Below are positions 25,888 through 31,024 of a stretch of 31,024 bases of DNA, piece by piece (the first letter of the stretch is position 1; the number at the start of each line of letters is the position of its first letter). The position numbers and the translations under genes were made by a program. The DNA is from an uncultured Mycoplasmatota bacterium. Its GTDB lineage: Bacteria; Bacillota_I; Bacilli_A; RF39; UBA660. The DNA lies in assembly GCA_948472605.1 (NCBI GenBank), contig CAOKUH010000003.1, positions 1-31,024 of the forward strand, given 5' to 3'. The notes under the pieces are model-generated. The model was not told where the DNA came from, did not search any database, and was given only the letters and a program-made list of their open reading frames with translations.

Positions 25888-27042
25888 TTACCAAATATTT
25901 TTATATTTATCTACTATTATTTTCCAAGTATACTCATTTTTTATTCGCGTAATGGCTAAATTTTTATATTTTTCTATTGTTTTTGGCAAAAATTCCTCTA
26001 CTTTTTCAATTTGTTTTTTCAAATCTCCCTTTTGCTTACTAAAATAAAGACACGATGTCATTCCTACTTCAACATTATATACTGCATTAAATAAAATATT
26101 AACTTTAGTATTAGCTAAAGCTTCTAAAAGACTAGGATTGGTCCCCCCAGCACTATGCCCATGAATATAAGCATAAGCATTATCTCTAAAATAAAGCAAT
26201 GATTTTTCATCGTAAACTGAACCAATAAATTTAATTCTTTTATCAGTGTCAAATTTTGTCTTATCTTTAAGTTCTTTGTAAAATTTATTTTCACTAACAT
26301 TAGATATAATAACCAAATCTTTTTTAGTATGTGAAGACATAAATTCATTTATGATTAACTCATAATTATTTTCTGGTACAAATCTTCCAACTATCAAATA
26401 ATAATTATTTTCACTAATTTGATATTTCTTAAACATTTCCTTTACAATATCAGTTTTACACATTTTTTGATTTAAATATGCACCATAAGGTATAAAATAT
26501 GTCTCCTTTTTAAATTTTTTATACCTTTTATCAACATATTCTTTGATAGCTTTAGAATCACATATAACCTTATCACTATGCTTTAACATGCAATATTCAC
26601 TTATTTTAAAACATTGTTTAATCCACCATGACCATTTTTCCCGTGTCCATTCAAGACCATCTGGATTTAAGTAAATTTTAATGCCTTGCTTTTTCAAAGG
26701 ATGAATTAAAAATCTGTAAAATGGCCCTACTCGACATCCTAAAACGTAAATAGTAACATCTTTTAAGTTATTATCTTTTATATATTTTTTCATATATTTT
26801 AAAGCTTTTATAGCATAAATAAACATAGTTACAAATCCTACTTTAGGAGAATAAACTTGTAAACATGAAACACCATTTTTACTTTTTATCGTTTTATTTA
26901 AATTTTTAATATTTGTAAGTTCTGGAACATGAAAAAAAATATTTTTATCATTATAATTTTTAATTAGATTAGTTACAAATGTTTCCCATCCTCCATAATT
27001 TGCTTCATATCCCCGTGCTCCGATAATTATAATATTTTTCAT
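25888..27042 (-). CDS. DUF1972/GT4 glycosyltransferase (rhamnosyltransferase Cps2T-like)
   Basis: This 384-residue protein starts with the DUF1972 signature IIGARGYEANYGGWETFVTNL (split here as IIGARGY and NYGGWETF, residues 5-20) followed by a GT-B/GT4 C-terminal half: YLIVGRFVPENNYELII near 229 and HGHSAGGTNPSLLEALA near 310, the latter with the conserved donor-binding Glu. The family adds rhamnose to the first sugar in many Gram-positive capsules and rhamnans (Cps2T, RgpA-like). It is the third gene of the operon, in agreement with an early step of assembly. The SD is GGGAAGTG. Confidence 0.88.
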   Translation of the reverse strand: MKNIIIIGARGYEANYGGWETFVTNLIKNYNDKNIFFHVPELTNIKNLNKTIKSKNGVSCLQVYSPKVGFVTMFIYAIKALKYMKKYIKDNNLKDVTIYVLGCRVGPFYRFLIHPLKKQGIKIYLNPDGLEWTREKWSWWIKQCFKISEYCMLKHSDKVICDSKAIKEYVDKRYKKFKKETYFIPYGAYLNQKMCKTDIVKEMFKKYQISENNYYLIVGRFVPENNYELIINEFMSSHTKKDLVIISNVSENKFYKELKDKTKFDTDKRIKFIGSVYDEKSLLYFRDNAYAYIHGHSAGGTNPSLLEALANTKVNILFNAVYNVEVGMTSCLYFSKQKGDLKKQIEKVEEFLPKTIEKYKNLAITRIKNEYTWKIIVDKYKNIW

Positions 27043-27054
27043 ATTTTCACTTCC

Positions 27055-27657
27055 CTAAATTTTTTTGTATCTTTTAAATAACTCATCATAATTCTGGCTT
27101 TGTAATAAGGGGATTATCAAAACTAATTCCTTTTCATCAAAATCCCACCATTTAAGTTTTAATAAATTATTTATTATTTCTTTATCAAATCGATATTTTA
27201 AAACCTTTGCAGGTACACCTCCAACTATTGCATATGGTGGTACATTTTTAGAAACGACGCTCCCAGCAGCAATTATAGCACCATCTCCAATGGTTACTCC
27301 TGATAATATTTTAGCATCATTAGCAATCCATACATCATTTCCTATTATTACATCTCCTTTAGTTTTTGGATGTCCCTCAATATAACTGAATTCATTAATT
27401 AATGCATTAAAAGGGTAAGTTGTAATCCATGAACTTTGATGTTCTCCACCTGCTAAAATTGTAACTCCTAAAGCAATACTACAAAATTTACCAATTTCCA
27501 CTTTAGTTTTATCATCAAAAGTCAATATATTAGGTGTCCCATAAGTATAATCGCCAAAAGAAACACAAGACGGATAATTTTTATAAATTTCTTTTAATTC
27601 CTCTTTTTTGTTCAAAAGTTCTTTAATTGCTTTATTTTTACTAAATTTTTGAAACAT
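27055..27657 (-). CDS. left-handed beta-helix O-acetyltransferase (CatB/Vat-like)
   Basis: This 200-residue protein has the xenobiotic-acetyltransferase-type hexapeptide fold. Features are FGDYTYGTPNI near 35, IGKFCSIA near 56, the loop AGGEHQSSWITTYPF (about 71-85) with the catalytic His, then repeated hexapeptides (VIGNDVWIANDAKILSGV, AIIAAGSVVSKNVPPYAIVGG) and the C-terminal PAKVLKYRF. Acetyl-CoA would be the donor. The related Vat and CatB enzymes acetylate antibiotics, but its place as second gene of a polysaccharide operon, four bases from its neighbour, makes a sugar substrate far more likely. SD is AGGAAGTG. Confidence 0.87.
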   Translation of the reverse strand: MFQKFSKNKAIKELLNKKEELKEIYKNYPSCVSFGDYTYGTPNILTFDDKTKVEIGKFCSIALGVTILAGGEHQSSWITTYPFNALINEFSYIEGHPKTKGDVIIGNDVWIANDAKILSGVTIGDGAIIAAGSVVSKNVPPYAIVGGVPAKVLKYRFDKEIINNLLKLKWWDFDEKELVLIIPLLQSQNYDELFKRYKKI

Positions 27658-27661
27658 ATTT

Positions 27662-28510
27662 TCACTTCCTCAAAAGACTTTCAACTTCTAAACCAAAAAG
27701 ATAGATATAATAAAATATTCTTAAAATTAATAACTTAAATATATTCATTCCATTTATGTATTTCTCATAATAGTATTGACTTTGTTTTAAAATTTTAAAC
27801 TTATTAATTCTCTTAACACTCTTATCAACACTTTTAGATAAAGCATGTATAACACTAACATTGTTATCAACATAAGTTTTATAGCCTAAATCTTTTAACT
27901 TCTTTGCCATAATTATTTCTTCATAATATAAAAAAGTATTCTCATCAAAATAATTGATATTATAAAAAACTTCTCTCTTTATAATAAAAAAACAACCTTT
28001 TACAACATCTACTTTTGTTAAATCATTTTTATAGTACTTAGATGGATAGCCTAAAATAGACATTTCAAACCTTCTAATAAAAGGAATATTTGATATTAAT
28101 TCTGAAAAAAATGTTGGTAACTTCCAGCCCCTTGAAATATTACCTGGTTCTTTAACATTTGGGGCAATAACTGAAACATCATCTCTTTCTAAATCTTTTA
28201 TTAAAGATTTGATGGCTTCCTCTGAAACAATAATATCAGGATTTGAAATGATAATGTTATTAACTGGATAGTTATCAACAAGGTATTTTATCCCAACATT
28301 ATTTCCTGAAGCATAACCTTTATTATCTTCTGCCTCAACAATCTTTATTTTTTCATTTTCGTACTTCTTCAATTTTTGGACAGAATCATCTGTACTCTTA
28401 TTATCAACTATTATTATATAATCTAATATATCATAATCTTTTATTTCTTCAATAATAAGAGATGTATCTTCGCTATCATTATAATTTAATATAACTATTC
28501 CATTCTTCAT
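27662..28510 (-). CDS. family 2 glycosyltransferase, rhamnosyltransferase-like; first gene of the operon
   Basis: This 282-residue GT2 has NGIVILNYNDSEDT (3-16), IIVDNKSTDDS (33-43), GYASGNNVGIKYL (64-76) and SNPDI (about 89-93), ending in a hydrophobic, basic tail. It is paralogous to the GT2 half of the fusion at 18388-20469: both share GYA-GNN-GIKYL, ISNPDI-V-E-AIK, FFIIK-E-F and a SVDKS motif near the C-terminus. It is the first gene behind the main promoter (28527-28555), with SD AGAGGT. It probably transfers rhamnose or a similar sugar. Confidence 0.88.
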   Translation of the reverse strand: MKNGIVILNYNDSEDTSLIIEEIKDYDILDYIIIVDNKSTDDSVQKLKKYENEKIKIVEAEDNKGYASGNNVGIKYLVDNYPVNNIIISNPDIIVSEEAIKSLIKDLERDDVSVIAPNVKEPGNISRGWKLPTFFSELISNIPFIRRFEMSILGYPSKYYKNDLTKVDVVKGCFFIIKREVFYNINYFDENTFLYYEEIIMAKKLKDLGYKTYVDNNVSVIHALSKSVDKSVKRINKFKILKQSQYYYEKYINGMNIFKLLILRIFYYIYLFGLEVESLLRK

Positions 28511-28526
28511 ATAATACCTCTACTTA

Positions 28527-28555
28527 ATTTTAACAAATTAAGATTAGTATGTCCA
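28527..28555 (-). promoter_or_regulatory. main promoter of the polysaccharide operon
   Basis: Minus strand: TGGACA (28550-28555), exactly 17 bases, extended -10 TGT TAAAAT (TAAAAT at 28527-28532); each hexamer matches sigma-A consensus at five of six positions. Only about 16 bases separate the -10 from the start codon, so the leader is very short. It lies between the retroelement terminator and the first glycosyltransferase. Confidence 0.65.
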
Positions 28556-28600
28556 TTATTTACCAAGTATTTTAGCCATATAATATTTAAAATTTAAAAA

Positions 28601-28624
28601 CACCAATCAGGTATCTAATTGGTG
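28601..28624 (-). terminator. terminator of the DGR reverse-transcriptase operon
   Basis: Seven-base arms CACCAAT and ATTGGTG (28618-28624 and 28601-28607, read leftwards) with a ten-base loop, followed by TTTTTAAATTTT. It starts four bases after the reverse transcriptase stop and separates the retroelement from the polysaccharide operon. Confidence 0.8.
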
Positions 28625-28627
28625 AAA

Positions 28628-29647
28628 TTATAAATTTTCTACATCAAAATTAATATAGCTTCTATATTTTTGTTGCAAACGATAACTATTAGCATGACTA
28701 GAATGAGCAAGCCAAGAATTCCAACTTAATTGAACACTCTTATTTAAATGTTTCATCTTATTCCAACGTTTTATTTTCTTTCTAATATCTTTCTTACTTC
28801 TTTTCCTAAGCAAAACATGAGTTTCAAATATTTTATATCCACAAAAATCTACTCCTAAAGCACTTGGATAATACTTACTTTTTTTATTTAATTCTAAGCT
28901 TAAAAATTCATTTAGAAAGTTCGAAATTTTTAAAAATATCTCCTTAGCTTCCTCTCTATCTTTTGTTAGTATAACAAAATCATCCATATAACGCACATAA
29001 TATTTAATTCTTAAAGTTTCTTTAACAAAATGATCTAATTCGTTTAAATAAATATTAGCAAAATACTGAGACGTATAATTTCCTATTGGAATACCTATTA
29101 TTTCTTCAGAATCAAAAATCAACTTTTGTGTAAAATCTAATAATGCTTTATCTTTAAAATATTTACATATAATCTTATATAAAATATGTTTATCAATACT
29201 ATAGAAATATTTTCTTATATCACATTTTAAAATATAATAATTTTGATATTTCCTTTTCATTATCTTCATATATCTTTGTGTAGTATAAAGTGCCTTATGT
29301 GTTCCTCTATTTCTAATACAAGCATATGTATCTTTGATAAATTTCGGAACAATATAAGGAATTATAAACTCTTCGACATACCATTGATGAACAATACGAT
29401 CTTTAAATGGTAATGATTTAATTATTCGCTCTTTTGGTTCATAAACAATAAATTCATGATATTCACCAATTTTATATTTATTATTTTTAATACTATTTAC
29501 AATATTCATTAAATTAGTCTCTAAATCAATTGAATAAGCTATAACATCTCTTCTTTTTCGCTTACCAGCACTTGCTCTTTCATAAGCTCTAAACATATTT
29601 ATAAAATTTAATTTATCATAAAAAATATTATTTATCTTTCTTGGCAT
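28628..29647 (-). CDS. diversity-generating retroelement reverse transcriptase
   Basis: Two in-frame ATGs exist: 29659 touches the SD GGAGG with no spacing, while 29647 lies 12 bases after it and is preferred (339 residues). Counting from 29659, the palm motifs are KCDIRKYF (145-152, first catalytic Asp), IGNYTSQ (192-198) and YVRYMDDF (221-228). The SQ in IGNYTSQ, where group II intron and retron enzymes have SP, is the DGR hallmark. There is no maturase or endonuclease domain, and the length fits DGR enzymes. With Avd it would copy the template-repeat RNA with errors at adenines and feed the cDNA into a variable repeat. It overlaps the Avd gene by about 16-28 bases. Confidence 0.93.
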   Translation of the reverse strand: MPRKINNIFYDKLNFINMFRAYERASAGKRKRRDVIAYSIDLETNLMNIVNSIKNNKYKIGEYHEFIVYEPKERIIKSLPFKDRIVHQWYVEEFIIPYIVPKFIKDTYACIRNRGTHKALYTTQRYMKIMKRKYQNYYILKCDIRKYFYSIDKHILYKIICKYFKDKALLDFTQKLIFDSEEIIGIPIGNYTSQYFANIYLNELDHFVKETLRIKYYVRYMDDFVILTKDREEAKEIFLKISNFLNEFLSLELNKKSKYYPSALGVDFCGYKIFETHVLLRKRSKKDIRKKIKRWNKMKHLNKSVQLSWNSWLAHSSHANSYRLQQKYRSYINFDVENL

Positions 29648-29997
29648 GCTTTTATCCATCCTCCAAGTAAATTCCCAATATTAGTTATTTTTTTTACCCA
29701 AGATGTATAATTTTTATTACTAATAAATTTTCTTTTATATGACACCCTTATTAATACTTTCAAGAATTTTAAATCATTATCTAATTTTTTCAAATGTAAC
29801 AACTTATCCTCTTTTAAAAAAGCATTAAACGTAGCTATTATTTCTTTAATTCCATCATAAGTAGTATTTTTTATATTAGCGACTAAAGATTCTTTTTCAA
29901 CTTTTGGATATTTAATTGTTATTTCCTCAGTATAAAAAATAAGTGTTAAATATTGTTTATAAATCATTAAATCTTCATAATTCTTAACTTTAGTCAT
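29632..29997 (-). CDS. avd: Avd-like accessory variability protein of the DGR
   Basis: This 121-residue, mostly helical basic protein fits the Avd/four-helix-bundle family, which shares its fold with proteins encoded in 23S rRNA intervening sequences. Typical features are MIYKQYLTLIFYTEEI near 11-26, a basic middle helix, and the C-terminal signature ISNKNYTSWVKKITNIGNLL followed by GGWIK (about 92-117). Avd forms a pentameric barrel that binds the reverse transcriptase and the template RNA and is needed for mutagenic retrohoming in the Bordetella phage system. Its start overlaps the mini-MutS stop by eight bases and its end overlaps the reverse transcriptase start. Confidence 0.88.
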   Translation of the reverse strand: MTKVKNYEDLMIYKQYLTLIFYTEEITIKYPKVEKESLVANIKNTTYDGIKEIIATFNAFLKEDKLLHLKKLDNDLKFLKVLIRVSYKRKFISNKNYTSWVKKITNIGNLLGGWIKACQER

Positions 29998-30367
29998 TTA
30001 AATACTCCTTTAGTTCATGTAGCTTATTTAAAGCTTGTACTGGTGTAATATTATTTACATCTATTTCTTTTAAAGCTTTATAAATTTTATCATTATTTAT
30101 TTTTATCTCTTCTACTTGATTTGGTTCAACTATTTCAATATTTAATTTATGATTTTGAAAAACTTTTAAATAACTTTCTAAAGAAGAATCTGGAAATCCA
30201 CATTTATATACTTCATTAGTAAATTTAGTTTTCTTTAAAACAACAAATTCATTTATATAATCTGCATCATCAGCAATAAAAATATAAAATTTTCCACTAT
30301 GAAACAAATACAAACTATCCCTATTTATTTTCTTCAATTCTAAATATTTATCATATATTTTACTCAT
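29990..30367 (-). CDS. mini-MutS-like (MSL-type) DGR accessory protein
   Basis: Start chosen at ATG 30365-30367 behind AAAGGATGG; an in-frame ATG at 30400 falls inside a terminator hairpin. The product is 125 residues. Residues 1 to about 85 read like MutS domain I, the mismatch-recognition domain (MSKIYDKYLELKKINRDSLYLF, shown in part as YLELKKINRDSLYLF, then GKFYIFIADDADY). The usual G-D-F-Y-E core is altered to G-K-F-Y-I, so the mismatch-wedge F is kept while the Glu is lost. The last 30 residues (ALKEIDVNNITPVQALNKL) match the extreme C-terminal helix of MutS. The connector, clamp and ATPase domains are all missing. The gene is intact and overlaps avd, so it is a working part of the retroelement and not mutS debris. 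Confidence 0.78.
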   Translation of the reverse strand: MSKIYDKYLELKKINRDSLYLFHSGKFYIFIADDADYINEFVVLKKTKFTNEVYKCGFPDSSLESYLKVFQNHKLNIEIVEPNQVEEIKINNDKIYKALKEIDVNNITPVQALNKLHELKEYLND

Positions 30368-30582
30368 ACTACCATCCTTTAAAAGGCAAAAAAGAGCCAT
30401 ATTTTTTAAATACTGCTCTTAAAATTTGCATAATAATTGATTTTCATTAAAGTATTACTAACCAATTTATTATTGTTCATGTATTTCATTTTTCAATGTG
30501 GAATTTAATTTCTACACTAAACACTATTTTATATCCTTAAATACTTACTATAGTGAAGAATTATCTTACTTATATGTAGTCT
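30368..30582. other. non-coding interval between mini-MutS gene and template repeat
   Basis: AT-rich, with no open frame of note. On the minus strand it contains two weak stem-loops: CACTAT pairing with ATAGTG just after the template repeat, and GTG-GAA pairing with TTC-CAC further on, then the terminator at 30388-30420. It is probably the 3' part of the template RNA, which in studied DGRs carries sequences needed for cDNA priming and Avd/RT binding. Confidence 0.5.
30388..30420 (-). terminator. intrinsic terminator between template repeat and DGR protein operon
   Basis: Read leftwards, AAGAGC (30415-30420) pairs with GCTCTT (30392-30397). After one mismatch an inner six-base stem (including one G-U pair) closes on a three-base AAA loop. 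A run of six T follows (to 30388), then the SD and start of the mini-MutS gene. It could end the template RNA near 30388 while letting some transcripts read through into the protein genes. Confidence 0.65.
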
Positions 30583-30724
30583 AAAGGCGAGAACTAGGCG
30601 GAACGAAATGTTCGCGTTAGTACCACCAGTGTTGTGGTTGAACGCAAAGGCACCAGACGTGACACCGTTGTTCCAATTACCACCGCGGTTGAACCACGGG
30701 TTAGCTGAGTTAACGAAGTTGGCG
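30583..30724 (-). repeat. DGR template repeat (TR)
   Basis: A sharply bounded block of about 142 bases that is about 52% G+C in a background near 25%. Read on the minus strand in frame from 30723 it gives a virtual peptide with 11 asparagines in 47 codons (ten AAC, one AAT), including NPWFNRGGNWNNG, GAFAFNHNTGG and NISFRLVLA. This is the standard C-type-lectin/FGE-fold variable-region pattern, with AAC codons at the sites to be diversified. It is not a gene: an in-frame TAA lies just before it and there is no start codon. A short GCGT/ACGC hairpin with an A-rich loop (30722-30735) marks its 5' edge. The G+C-rich 3' end (CGCCTAGTTCTCGCC) would correspond to the homing-initiation side. Confidence 0.92.
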
Positions 30725-30791
30725 TTTTTTTACGCACTCGTAAAAATTTTTATGACAATTAAATCCCATTTTAACTCTATCTAAATTAAAA

Positions 30792-30887
30792 TCCCTATTT
30801 TTTCATTACAATAATAATGTTATAACTAAAATTATAAAGAATAGATAGAACCAAACTTTAAAAATTTGGTATTCTAAAAAATAGGGA
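30792..30887. repeat. nested inverted repeats 5' of the template repeat
   Basis: TCCCTATTTTTT (30792-30803) and AAAAAATAGGGA (30876-30887) are perfect 12-base reverse complements, 72 bases apart. Inside the pair, ACCAAA (30850-30855) and TTTGGT (30865-30870) form a second stem. In the predicted minus-strand RNA this would give a long stem closing a loop with an internal hairpin, between the promoter and the template repeat. Confidence 0.6.
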
Positions 30888-30941
30888 CATACTCATAATT
30901 AACGGATGTTAAGTGGTATCGTTATACTTATGATTAAATAT

Positions 30942-30970
30942 ATAATAACATACGTGTTTATATTTTGCAA
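30942..30970 (-). promoter_or_regulatory. putative promoter of the template RNA / DGR operon
   Basis: Minus strand: TTGCAA (30965-30970), exactly 17 bases, extended -10 TGT TATTAT (TATTAT at 30942-30947). It is the best sigma-A-like site in the stretch right of the template repeat. Sequence from 30971 to the window end shows no open frame of note on either strand; TTCCGGAA at 30971-30978 is an 8-base palindrome. Confidence 0.5.
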
Positions 30971-31024
30971 TTCCGGAACTTAAACACTTTTAAAACAGCA
31001 AAATCTTACAAACCATTATAGAAT

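Larger units (their letters stand above)
30388..30935 (-). ncRNA. putative template-repeat RNA of the DGR
   Basis: The promoter-like pair at 30942-30970 and the intrinsic terminator at 30388-30420 frame a non-coding transcript of about 550 bases with the template repeat in the middle. The 5' part carries nested inverted repeats (30792-30887). In known DGRs the template RNA with flanking sequence is the substrate of the RT-Avd complex. The transcript ends are inferred. Confidence 0.5.

Noticed and set aside
27055..27657. Vat/CatB-type antibiotic acetyltransferase
   Set aside because: The fold family is the same, but the gene is embedded second in a polysaccharide operon with four-base spacing to a glycosyltransferase, so a sugar acetyltransferase role is more likely.
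28628..29659. Group II intron or retron reverse transcriptase
   Set aside because: The motif is GNYTSQ and not the SP form, there is no maturase/endonuclease domain, no intron domain V-like hairpin follows, and Avd plus TR are adjacent.
29990..30400. Mini-MutS as decayed mutS remnant
   Set aside because: The frame is intact, has its own SD, overlaps avd by eight bases and keeps both the MutS N-terminal domain and the exact C-terminal helix; random decay would not preserve both ends in frame.
30583..30790. The template-repeat stretch as the 3' end of a real protein gene (that is, the VR itself)
   Set aside because: An in-frame TAA lies just upstream of the G+C-rich block (codon 5' of the K-N-A reading), no start codon or SD fits, and the repeat lies in the non-coding leader of the RT operon, as expected of a TR.
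1..31024. CRISPR array, IS element, tRNA or rRNA genes
   Set aside because: No regularly spaced repeats, transposase genes other than the Rpn-like remnant, terminal inverted repeats around genes, or G+C-rich cloverleaf segments were seen; the only G+C-rich island is the template repeat.

Overview
The window is very AT-rich (roughly a quarter G+C by eye). Start sites carry Bacillota-style Shine-Dalgarno sequences, and TGA is used as a stop (for example in the 4-nt ATGA overlaps at 8946-8949 and 16367-16370), so the code is table 11 and not the Mycoplasma code. This suggests a low-G+C gut-type Bacillota lineage (Bacilli/Mollicutes-related, standard code); I cannot name the genus. Almost everything is on the minus strand. 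No rRNA, tRNA, CRISPR array or IS element is visible.

Region 1 (1-7712) is mixed: a possible 26-codon peptide, a frameshifted Rpn/PD-(D/E)XK nuclease-like gene on the plus strand, a three-component glycosylation pair (GT2 Und-P-sugar synthase plus a YfhO-like membrane GT-C) behind a TfoX N-domain protein, a membrane-anchored CPWC thioredoxin-like protein, a lipoprotein/transmembrane-HTH pair, and an ABC-F ATPase. The ABC-F gene has a recognisable leader peptide and competing-hairpin attenuator.

Region 2 (7813-28555) is one large surface-polysaccharide locus read leftwards from a good promoter at 28527-28555 to a strong terminator at 7813-7849, with apparent internal promoters at 20537-20565 and 17239-17266. 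It encodes many glycosyltransferases, an ABC polysaccharide exporter (permease plus ATPase), a methyltransferase, two acyltransferases, UDP-GlcNAc 2-epimerase and mannose-1-phosphate guanylyltransferase. Four products are multi-domain fusions: Wzx-like flippase + GT11 fucosyltransferase, GT-C + DPM1-like GT2, GT2 + GT4, and GT2 + GT2.

Region 3 (28601-30970) is a diversity-generating retroelement (DGR). Read leftwards it has a putative promoter, a G+C-rich adenine-templated template repeat (TR) whose virtual translation is a typical DGR lectin-fold C-terminus (WFNRGGNWNNG ... FRLVLA), an intrinsic terminator, then an overlapping operon of a mini-MutS-like protein, an Avd-like helical bundle protein and a DGR-type reverse transcriptase (GNYTSQ and YMDD motifs), closed by a terminator. 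The variable-repeat target gene is not in this window. The retroelement abuts the start of the polysaccharide operon.
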